Source of the DNA: JANXVV01 sp038230975
GTDB lineage: Bacteria; Planctomycetota; Phycisphaerae; Tepidisphaerales; Tepidisphaeraceae
Length of the DNA stretch: 26,801 bases
Assembly (NCBI GenBank): GCA_038230975.1
Contig: JBBRMF010000044.1
Coordinates: 1-26,801, forward strand
Direction: 5' to 3'
Program-made: the position numbers and the translations under genes
Notes under the pieces: generated by a model
The model's input: only the letters and a program-made list of their open reading frames with translations
Told to the model about the DNA's origin: nothing
Database searches by the model: none
Shown here: positions 6,666 through 14,500 of the stretch, piece after piece
Position numbering within the stretch: position 1 is the stretch's first letter
Layout of the letters: each line of letters begins with the position of its first letter

Positions 6666-7751
6666 ATGTCCCCAATCGGCGTAGCACTCATCGGCAGTGG
6701 CGGCATCGCGCTGGCCAATCACATCCCCGGACTCGCACTCTGCCCGGAGGCCAAACTTGTCGCGCTCTGCGACACCAATCCTGCCACACTGGAAAAAGCC
6801 AGTCTGGCCACTGGCATCAAAAACACTTTCACGAATTACGAAGAGGTGCTGAAGCGCGATGATGTTCACGCGGTGATTGTCGCAACGCCCAACTTCGTTC
6901 ACGCGCCAATCGTGCTCGCCGCCGCCGCCGCCGGCAAGCACATCCTCTGCGAAAAACCTCTCGCGATGGATTTGGCAGAATCGGTGAAAATGTTGCACGC
7001 CGCCGAAGCCGCTGGTGTGCGGCATATGACCGCGTTCACCTACCGTTTTGTCCCGGCGATGCACTACATGTCCTATCTCGCGCAATCCGGAAAGCTCGGC
7101 AAGCCATACCATTTCCGGGCACAGCGTTTCCAGGATTGGTCCGATCGCAATCTCGCCTGGCGACAAGTGAAAAAGTTGGCCGCCACCGGTGAACTGGGTG
7201 ACATGCTCTCGCACCGGATTGATTATGGCCATTTCCTCATTGGCCCCATGACGCGCGTGGTGGGCCAGCTTCGCCGATTCATCGATGTGCGCGGCGGGCA
7301 ACCTTCCGACCTCGATGATTGGGTCGGCATGCTCGCTGACTTTGAAGGCGGCGCCACCGGCGTCCTCGAAAGCACCAAGCTCGCCACCGGGCGCGGTGAA
7401 GGTGGACGCAGCCGGGATTACTGCGAAGTGAATGGCACGGAAGGCTCCGCGATCTATTACCTCAACAAACCCCACGAAATCCAACTCGGTCGCGCCAGCG
7501 GCAGCGGACTTGAAACCGTGAACGTGCCGCGCGAGTTCCTCGTCTGGCCAGGTTCAAAGCGCGATCCCACATCCGGCGACCCAGTCGCGACGTTCCGATA
7601 CGATCAGGATGTCGAATTCATCAATGCCATTCTCGACAAGCGACCCTGCCGTCCTTCGTTCCTCGATGGCGTGCGCGTGCAGGCGGTCATGCAGGCCGTA
7701 CTCGATTCCGATCGCGAGAAAAAATGGGTCGACATCCCCCAAACATTCTGA
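6666..7751 (+). CDS. Gfo/Idh/MocA-family oxidoreductase
   Basis: The 361-aa product has an N-terminal NAD(P)-binding Rossmann fold (IGVALIGSGGIA, then ALCDTNP and VIVATPN) and the family hallmark HILCEKPLAMD. The C-terminal alpha/beta domain contains the H-x-x-D-x-x-H-like segment SHRIDYGHFLIG. Such enzymes oxidise or reduce one hydroxyl of a sugar, inositol or glycoside. No Tat or Sec signal is visible, so it should act in the cytoplasm with the SDRs. A TAGGAA lies upstream of the ATG. The stop codon forms the first bases of a strong terminator hairpin, so the transcript should end here and leave the next SDR with its own promoter. Confidence 0.92.
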   Translation: MSPIGVALIGSGGIALANHIPGLALCPEAKLVALCDTNPATLEKASLATGIKNTFTNYEEVLKRDDVHAVIVATPNFVHAPIVLAAAAAGKHILCEKPLAMDLAESVKMLHAAEAAGVRHMTAFTYRFVPAMHYMSYLAQSGKLGKPYHFRAQRFQDWSDRNLAWRQVKKLAATGELGDMLSHRIDYGHFLIGPMTRVVGQLRRFIDVRGGQPSDLDDWVGMLADFEGGATGVLESTKLATGRGEGGRSRDYCEVNGTEGSAIYYLNKPHEIQLGRASGSGLETVNVPREFLVWPGSKRDPTSGDPVATFRYDQDVEFINAILDKRPCRPSFLDGVRVQAVMQAVLDSDREKKWVDIPQTF

Positions 7752-7809
7752 CCCATCCCCTCCCCCCATGTACTCATGGGGGGAGGGTGAGGGGTCTTTT
7801 TTCCCTTTT
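7750..7809 (+). terminator. Rho-independent terminator after the Gfo/Idh/MocA gene
   Basis: A 12-bp perfect inner stem (CCTCCCCCCATG paired with CATGGGGGGAGG, loop TACT) is extended by outer GACCC/GGGTC pairs with small bulges. It is followed directly by TTTTTT and, after CCC, TTTTT. It overlaps the gene's TGA. The C-rich stem with a CATG tip may also be a dispersed repeat. Confidence 0.8.
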
Positions 7810-7860
7810 TAAGAATCGCTCAAACACTCAAATAAACCAGGAAACCCGAAGGAAACAGAA

Positions 7861-8571
7861 ATGCCCAAAACAGCAGTAGTCACCGGTGCCGGCAGCGGCG
7901 TGGGTCGATCGATCGCCACTAGACTTGCCACCGCCGGATGGCAGGTCGTTCTGATCGGACGACAGATCAAAACGCTCAACGAAACAATCTCTAAAGCCGG
8001 CACCGCCGCCAGCCAGATGGCCGCGCTCCCGGTCGATGTCTCCAACGCCGCTGCCGTTCGCAAGATGGCTGCCGAAGTGCTCGCGAAATTTGGCGCGGTT
8101 GAACTGCTCGTTAACTCCGCCGGCACGAACGTCCCGCAGCGCGCGCTCGAAGTGCTAAGCGACGCAGATTATGAATTGATGGTCGGGGCCAACATGAACG
8201 GCCCGTTTTATTGCGTGCAGGCTTTTCTCCCGATGATGCGCAAAAATGCCAATGGCACGATCATCAATATCGTCTCTGACTCCGCGCTTGGCGCGAGCCC
8301 AAAGGCGGGCCCAGGATATGTCATGTCCAAATTCGGCGTGCGCGGTTTGACGCAGGCCATCAATGCCGAAGAGCGCGGCCGCGGGATTCGTGCCTGCGCC
8401 ATTCTGCCAGGTGATATTGATACTGATCTGCTGGATCGCCGTCCCGCGCCACCAACCGCTGAAGCCCGTGCCAAGATGCTGACAGCCGACGATGTCGCCG
8501 ACTGCGCGATGCTCGCCATCAATTTGCCTTCAAGAGCGATCGTCGAAGAATTGTTGCTTCGACCCCGGTAG
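7861..8571 (+). CDS. Short-chain dehydrogenase/reductase
   Basis: This is a classical SDR of 236 aa with TGAGSGVG at residues 8-15 (cofactor loop), NSAG, and the catalytic Ser in NIVSDSAL with YVMSK (Tyr-x-x-x-Lys). The PGDIDTDLL segment after the active site is the usual PG motif. It is a separate transcription unit downstream of the terminator at 7750-7809 but is probably functionally part of the sugar cluster. It lacks the longer C-terminus of the other SDR at 4193, and the two are not close copies. Its stop is 5 bp from the end of the convergent receiver gene, with no terminator between. Confidence 0.9.
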   Translation: MPKTAVVTGAGSGVGRSIATRLATAGWQVVLIGRQIKTLNETISKAGTAASQMAALPVDVSNAAAVRKMAAEVLAKFGAVELLVNSAGTNVPQRALEVLSDADYELMVGANMNGPFYCVQAFLPMMRKNANGTIINIVSDSALGASPKAGPGYVMSKFGVRGLTQAINAEERGRGIRACAILPGDIDTDLLDRRPAPPTAEARAKMLTADDVADCAMLAINLPSRAIVEELLLRPR

Positions 8572-8576
8572 GCTCT

Positions 8577-8993
8577 CTATGGCATTTCGCCACTAAGCTC
8601 GAGCTCCACAATCTGTAACAACTGTTCGGGATTCACCGGCTTCAAGAGTAACGTGGGAATTTCATGGTTGGGCAGCCGGTGAATCTCGCCTTGAATTTCA
8701 TCGACTGGCATGCCAGACAAAATGATCACCGGCAGGCCCGGACGATGAACCTGCAAATATGATAATATTTCGAATCCGTTGATTTCGGGCAGATTCAAGT
8801 CCAGTAGAAGCAGATCAATTGAGCGATGTTTTAGATAATGTAACGCCGATTCCCCGTCGCCCGCCTCGTCGACTTCGTAACCCTGCTGGCGCAACAAGTG
8901 CGCCACAGCCATTCGTTCAACAGGCGAGTCATCACAGAGAAGCACTCGTGAAACGCGCATCGGGCTGAGTTCGTCGACCGAACTGGATAACAT
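8577..8993 (-). CDS. Stand-alone response-regulator receiver protein
   Basis: This is a single CheY-like receiver domain of 138 aa with the acidic pair D21-D22, phospho-acceptor D65 in LLLLDLNLPEINGF, S93 in VIILSG and K118 in LLLKPVNP. There is no output domain, so it would work by protein-protein contact or as a phosphorelay shuttle. No histidine kinase is nearby. The start at 8993 and an internal ATG (residue 12, MRVSRVLL) are both possible; neither has a good Shine-Dalgarno sequence. It is transcribed divergently from the TPR gene, and the gap between them carries a LacI/cre-like palindrome. Confidence 0.92.
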   Translation of the reverse strand: MLSSSVDELSPMRVSRVLLCDDSPVERMAVAHLLRQQGYEVDEAGDGESALHYLKHRSIDLLLLDLNLPEINGFEILSYLQVHRPGLPVIILSGMPVDEIQGEIHRLPNHEIPTLLLKPVNPEQLLQIVELELSGEMP

Positions 8994-9036
8994 GTGGATA
9001 TTATGGGGACAGTTTTCACCCCTCGCAACCGCTAAT

Positions 9037-9054
9037 CTTGTAAACGCTTACAAG
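9037..9054. promoter_or_regulatory. LacI/CcpA-type operator-like palindrome
   Basis: The sequence CTTGTAAACGCTTACAAG has 7-bp perfect arms around a central CG. Its inner 14 bases fit the catabolite-responsive-element consensus TGWAANCGNTNWCA at every position. It lies in the 183-bp gap between the divergent receiver and TPR genes, a suitable place for an operator. No LacI-family gene is in the window. Confidence 0.6.
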
Positions 9055-9176
9055 TTTCGGGAGGCCCTCGAACAAAATATGTTCCGTGGATGTACTCGCC
9101 CATCGCAGAGGGTTACACTTATCATTGAACGAACGCCCCCCGTTGGGATGCCGTAAAAATCGATTTCACGGGAACT

Positions 9177-10634
9177 GTGTCAATGATCAAACGCCGGCAA
9201 TACCTTGTCCGCTTCCCCGTCGCTATGTACATGCTGACGGCTGCGATCCTCGTCGCCACACCTGATTTGAATGCCCAAATTGTGCATTTGAACAATGGGA
9301 CAACAATCGAAGGCGTCGTCAAGCGGACCGAAGACGGGTACGACGTCACCGATGCCAAGGGAATCCTGACCCACATCGCTTTGGAAGACGTCAAACGGAT
9401 CGAAATTGGAGCGAAGACGACCGGGGTTGTCGAAACCGAAAATCGGTTGCTCTCGCTCCGGCGTTCCGTCGAAAACGTGGCTGACCTTAAATCAATTATT
9501 GATCGGTACTCACGATTTATCGAACAGAATAAAAATTCGCCCGTCGCCAAAGAAGCCGAACATGATCTGGCGACTTGGCATGAACGGCAGGCCACCGGAA
9601 TGGTAAAAGTCGGCCCGCGCTGGGTCACCGTCCAGGAGCGTGAACAACTGAAGGAGCACGGGAAAGTCGTCGCCGCCGAAGTTCGCGATCTCATGCGGCA
9701 GGGACGGCTCAAAGATGCCGAACCGCTATTACAACAGGCACTCGACGAAGATCCGGGGAACCTGAGTGCTGCTTATCTCAAAGGCTCACTCCTCTTCAAA
9801 CAGGAGCAAATCCCCGCAGCCCGCAAGTGGTTTGAAACCGTCGTCGCAACGCTCACGGATCACGCGCCGAGCTGCAACAATCTCGCCGTCGTACTCTGGA
9901 GGCAGAATCAGCAACTGCCCGCGATGGGTTTCTACACCAAGGCGATGATTTCCTCTCCCTATCACCGGGAAATACTCAATAACGTGGCCGAGGCGCTGAA
10001 TGCGCTGCCCCAGAATCAGCGCACTTCCGCCGCCGCCCAGACCGTATTCCGATTGTTCACCGAGCAGGACACCGTGCTCCAAGAGAGGATGGCCAAGAGC
10101 GGACTCTACCGATGGGGATCAACCTGGGTTCCCAAACAGGAAATTGATCGATTGATTGAAATTGAGAAAGAGATCAAAAAGCAACTCGATTCAATGTCCA
10201 TCGAATTCGATGCGGCGAGCAAGAAACTCAGCCAGATCGATAGTGATATTGATTACAACACGAAGCGGATGAAAACGATCGAGGACACCAGTTACGCGGT
10301 GGATGCTCAGGGCCGCACGGTTCGCCTTAGTTTGCCGCCTCGATATTACGAACTCGAGCGGGCCAACAAACAATTGGCGGCCGATCGTCTGGAAACGTCG
10401 ACCCGGCTCGATACCCTGCGAGCCACCGCAAAGCAGGCTCAGCAGCAACTGCCCACCCCGAAATTCACCGCCGTTCAGCGGTTGATCGGGGCCGAAGGGA
10501 CGCCATTGCTTCCCCCGGTAATCGGCATCGGTCCGGGCGAATCCGCCACGCCCGCATCGTCGCGGCCGGATCTGAAACCCCCTAAAGAAATTCAGGAAAT
10601 TCCGCGCGTGCCCAACCCCGGCGTTAAGCATTAA
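9177..10634 (+). CDS. Exported TPR- and coiled-coil-containing protein
   Basis: The frame opens with GTG 9177, but ATG 9183 (MIKRRQYLV) gives a cleaner Sec signal peptide: basic start, hydrophobic core MYMLTAAILVA and a likely cleavage after DLNA before QIVHL. A small beta domain follows (NNGTTIEGVVKR...ALEDVKRIEIG), then two similar tryptophan segments (KVGPRWVTVQERE at about 145 and RWGSTWVPKQEID at about 310). Between them lie TPR-like helices (LMRQGRLKDAEPLLQQAL, AAYLKGSLLFKQEQIPAARKWF). A charged, probably coiled-coil region follows, and the C-terminus is proline-rich. I do not recognise a named family; a periplasmic scaffold role is inference. DedA follows on the same strand. Confidence 0.8.
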   Translation: MSMIKRRQYLVRFPVAMYMLTAAILVATPDLNAQIVHLNNGTTIEGVVKRTEDGYDVTDAKGILTHIALEDVKRIEIGAKTTGVVETENRLLSLRRSVENVADLKSIIDRYSRFIEQNKNSPVAKEAEHDLATWHERQATGMVKVGPRWVTVQEREQLKEHGKVVAAEVRDLMRQGRLKDAEPLLQQALDEDPGNLSAAYLKGSLLFKQEQIPAARKWFETVVATLTDHAPSCNNLAVVLWRQNQQLPAMGFYTKAMISSPYHREILNNVAEALNALPQNQRTSAAAQTVFRLFTEQDTVLQERMAKSGLYRWGSTWVPKQEIDRLIEIEKEIKKQLDSMSIEFDAASKKLSQIDSDIDYNTKRMKTIEDTSYAVDAQGRTVRLSLPPRYYELERANKQLAADRLETSTRLDTLRATAKQAQQQLPTPKFTAVQRLIGAEGTPLLPPVIGIGPGESATPASSRPDLKPPKEIQEIPRVPNPGVKH

Positions 10635-10738
10635 AAGTACGCCATCATAAGTTTTCGCGTCAATCGCTTTTCGTTTGGACCCATTCCTCGCATAATGTCC
10701 GAAGTCGCGGAACGATCGGATCGATACGTATCAGGTGA

Positions 10739-11497
10739 ATGGAAGGGACATCCGTGGGATATTTTCTGAATAGTGTTCAACCGCTTATTTTGGCCAGCGC
10801 CGAATCGATTAAAGAGAATATCGAATGGGTTCTGCGCCACATGGATATTGGTTCCAAGGGCTATTTTGTCTTGTTCGGTTTGTTATTCTCCTGCGGGCTT
10901 GGCGTGCCCATCCCGGAGGATATTCCGCTGCTCGTGGCGGGGGCGCTCGTGGGATCCAAGCACATATCGCTTCTGCACGCCGCGATTTTCGCCTGGTGTG
11001 GAATCATCGGCGGGGATTGCGTGCTCTACTACCTGGGCCATCGCTTCGGGCTGAACATCACCAAAATCCCGGTGATCGGCAAGCATGTCACGAAAGTGCG
11101 CATCATGCGCGCCCAGAGACTTTTCGAGCAGTACGGAGTCTGGGTCGTCGCGGTCGGCAGGCTCTTCGCCGGAATTCGCGGCGCAATGGTCATTGCGGCA
11201 GGAACGATCCGCTACAGCTTTCTGAAATTCCTCGTCGCCGATGGATTGGCAGCCATCGTGAGCGGTGGATTGTTCATCTATCTAGGAATGAAGTTCGGCG
11301 AGAACCTTGAGTTCGTCGCACACAAAGTCCATCAAGGGGGCTACTGGGTATTCGGAGTCATCGCGGTCTTACTGGTAGCCTTTGTCTTCTGGAAAGTTCG
11401 AACCGCCAAGAAGGAACACATCGAAAAAATCGAAGATCACATCGGTGTCCTGGACCCGAAGATTTCCGATTCGGCGGTTCCCGCCAAAACCGAATGA
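10739..11497 (+). CDS. DedA/VTT-family integral membrane protein
   Basis: The 252-aa membrane protein shows the DedA landmarks: CGLGVPIPEDIPLLVAGAL, CGIIGGDCVLYYLGHRFG, and the re-entrant FEQYGVWVVAVGRLFAGIRG with the conserved arginines. A C-terminal helix and a charged tail (KKEHIEKIEDHIG) follow. DedA proteins are linked to lipid carrier or polyprenyl-phosphate flipping and membrane homeostasis, and they need acidic and arginine residues that are present here. About 100 bp separates it from the TPR gene. The ATG at 10739 has a poor Shine-Dalgarno sequence, and a start a few codons later is possible. The gene ends just before a composite palindrome shared with the convergent AsmA-like gene. 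Confidence 0.93.
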   Translation: MEGTSVGYFLNSVQPLILASAESIKENIEWVLRHMDIGSKGYFVLFGLLFSCGLGVPIPEDIPLLVAGALVGSKHISLLHAAIFAWCGIIGGDCVLYYLGHRFGLNITKIPVIGKHVTKVRIMRAQRLFEQYGVWVVAVGRLFAGIRGAMVIAAGTIRYSFLKFLVADGLAAIVSGGLFIYLGMKFGENLEFVAHKVHQGGYWVFGVIAVLLVAFVFWKVRTAKKEHIEKIEDHIGVLDPKISDSAVPAKTE

Positions 11498-11510
11498 TCA
11501 AACCTTTTTC

Positions 11511-11579
11511 TAGCCGTAGTGCCGAAGGCACACGTTTATATCTTTCCGATGAAAACGTGTGCCTTCGGCACTACCGCTA
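11511..11579. repeat. Composite palindrome, TAGC...GCTA type (copy 2), probable bidirectional terminator
   Basis: The 27-base arms 11511-11537 and 11553-11579 are inverted copies with one mismatch and a 15-base centre. Each arm holds a small hairpin of its own (GTGCCGAAGGCAC on the left, GTGCCTTCGGCAC on the right). The left hairpin is preceded by GTAG and the right one followed by CTAC, the pattern of paired REP sequences. It sits between the convergent DedA and AsmA-like genes, preceded by TTTTT-C and followed by AAAA, so it could terminate in both directions. Confidence 0.85.
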
Positions 11580-11587
11580 AAAGCAGT

Positions 11588-14500
11588 TTACTTGCCTTTC
11601 AAGCTCATCGTGATCGTGACCGCTCCGCCGTCCAGCGAATCATCCGGGTTAAATTTCGCGTGGGTTACGTTAATTCGCTCGGTGATATTTGAAATGCCAG
11701 AATTCAGTAACTGCTCATAGATCTCGATCAGGCGTTGCTCGCCGATCGCGATGCAAGCCGCACGCGTTCGCCGCTTCGCCTGGCGTCCGGCACCGGGGCG
11801 AGCGAGGTTGTTGAGATCATCCAATCCATCTTCCGTGGTCGAGAGTTCACGTTCAATTCCGCGAAGGCGATCGAGAGTTGCTGCGGCATCACTCCCTGAA
11901 ACAATTTCTCCTCGCGCTTGACCGGCGACTTGGGCGCGCTCCTTCAGTAATTCCATTTTTGTCTGGCGAAGTTGATAGGCAAGTGCCTGCGCATCGTCAC
12001 CGTTCGGGTTGGCGCGCTCCTCAGCGCGCGTCAAGTCACCCGCGCCCAGATCATGCCGTAGGGTGATCTGGACGGTCTTATCTTCTCTCAACCGCTGAAG
12101 AAGTCCCGGTGGCAGCCCGCCATTCGAATACCGAAAAGTCGTCGCCGCAGGTTCAAAGCTGATCGAAAGCGGTGGTGGAGGCAGGCGTTTCTGGCCACCC
12201 AAATCAATTCCGATCAGCGAAGCCACACCTCCCACCGCCTTCAACGGCGAGCTAAGCAGCGCTTTGGCCACGATCTCCACAAATGCGCCGACCGCCGATC
12301 CTGCGATACCCTCCGAACTGGTTTGACCCGGTTTCATCGTAAAGCGAAGTGGTACCGAGATCTGTCCGGAAGCATCCTGCAAAATCGCTATGACTGCATC
12401 CAAGGGTGCCGGCAAATGCAAATGTCTTTCGACCGGTCCCTTCGGCGGATCTGCGATCCCAAGGTCGGTGAAGACAAACGTCGGTCGTACATCCAGTGCG
12501 CCATCGGTCAGGAACCGGGCATCAACATCAGCGTCAAATATTCCCGCTGAAAGACCAAACCCCGCCTGCTTTGCTTCGCCCGCTAACGCTGCAAGTTCAA
12601 GCCCGCTCAGCGAAGTCTTGATCCATCCCTTCGGCGTGGGATACAGAGATAATTTTCCGCTCGCCGTCACCTGTGAAAACAACTCGCGATCTTCCGTTTC
12701 CGCAGCTTCCGGTTTTGCCTTATCTCCTCCCGCAAGATCCCCCAGCGCGCCGGCAATGCCAAGTTTCTTCACCGGCTTCGGCAGCGTGATCTTCCCGGCG
12801 TTTATCAACAGGCTAAATCGCGTCGACTTATCCGCGTCGTACAAAAGATAATTCGATAGATCCCGTGCCTCCAGATCCATCGCTGTAATCGGCATCACCA
12901 GCGGCGGATCAACCGTCCGATCTTCGATCCGGAAATTCAATCCACTGACGATCAGCGCATCCAGCTTGATCTCACCCGCTGGTCGCATGGCCGGCCCCTT
13001 GGCAACGACAGTTCCCGAACCCGGCATAGTAGTCGGCCCCGTGCTTGGCCCCGTGCTTGCGACTTGCGGCTTAGCCGCCACATCACTGTCCGCAACCTGA
13101 GTCGTTGGCACCCTCAGCACAATCCCCATCGCATGAATCCCATCCTTCTCACGCGTCACAGTCGCCAACAGATTCGTCACCTCCAACATCTTGGCATGCA
13201 TGCCTCCGGTCTTCGGCTCCACATGAATCACTTCGGACCGAATCTCTTCCAGCCCCGCCAGCAACGGCCCGTCGCCATTGCGAAATTCGAGCTTTCTCAC
13301 TGAAAACTCGGTATCGAACGGCCGACTGAAATCCAGTCGTAGTAAATCGCGGCGGTCCATTTTCACCTCCGCTCGAACCTCAGCCTTGAGCCGACCATCG
13401 GTCAAAGTCGATCCATCGATTTGAGCCTTAAATTCGGGGAATGCGGTAAGTAATGGTTCACCCTTCACGCCCGTTGCCGCGAGCGAAATCTTGACATTGG
13501 GGATCAACGCAAACGGAGAGGCCGTGGCACTAAGCGTAAATTGTTCAGCCAATGGTTGCGGCTGGCATTTCAATTCTATTTCCACCGGAGGTCGATTTTC
13601 CGCATCGCTTCCGAGCACCTCAATTCGACTGCGGTTTTTGAGTTCCAGATTACTCAGAACCATCGGCGCCGCGGCTGGCCGCGACGTATCTGTCAGCATA
13701 AGACGTCGAACGCCGAGGTTCAGTTTCTCCAGGGTAATCAGCGGCAGATCCAGCCGGCTGGATGCGACCATGCGGGCAATGTCTTGCGATGTGGCCGGAG
13801 CCGCCACCGGCTTGATCGTCATGTCCACCAGTGCCGGTTCGCGCGCGACGGGCACCGGCAGCTCCGCGTGCGGTGGGGCGGCGATCGGCGCGGGATTTGT
13901 CGCGACGCCGGTTTGCAGTCCCAGCAGGCTCATCCCCTGCGGGCTCTTTCGAATGTCCGTTTCAAAACCACTCAAACTGATTTCATCCAGTGAAATGATT
14001 TTGCCCACCGGATCATATCGATTTACGCGAATATTGGCCGCGTCGATATGCAGTAAGGCTGGCCCACTCTGGCCGTCCCGATAGTCCAGATTGGTGACGA
14101 TCAATCGGCCCTGTTGCCCGCCTTTGGCGTTGGGGGAAACCCCGGCATCCAACGTCGCTTTAAACCGACCATCCTTCAAGGTCGATTTTAAAGTCGGCGG
14201 GATATACGCCGCCAGCGCACCGGCCTGAACGCCGTTCGCGGCAACTTCCAGTTGAGCCTCCGGAGAACTCTTCGAAGGGGACAATCGGCCGGAAATCGTC
14301 AAGCGTTCCAGGCAACCTTTCGCCTTGGCGACGAGGTTAATTGTCGCCGGTGCCGCAGGCCGACCGTATACGAAATCATTCACATCTATATTTACCGATG
14401 CAGCCAATTCCACAGGCGTGGTTGGAATGTTGTCGGTCCATTTTAATTCTGCATCCGTGACCTTCAACACCTTGAGAACTGCCACCGCCGTTGCCTGCAC

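Noticed and set aside
6908..6950. GCC-rich run in the Gfo/Idh/MocA gene as a microsatellite
   Set aside because: It encodes the ordinary alanine-rich helix before HILCEKP and is explained by codon bias.
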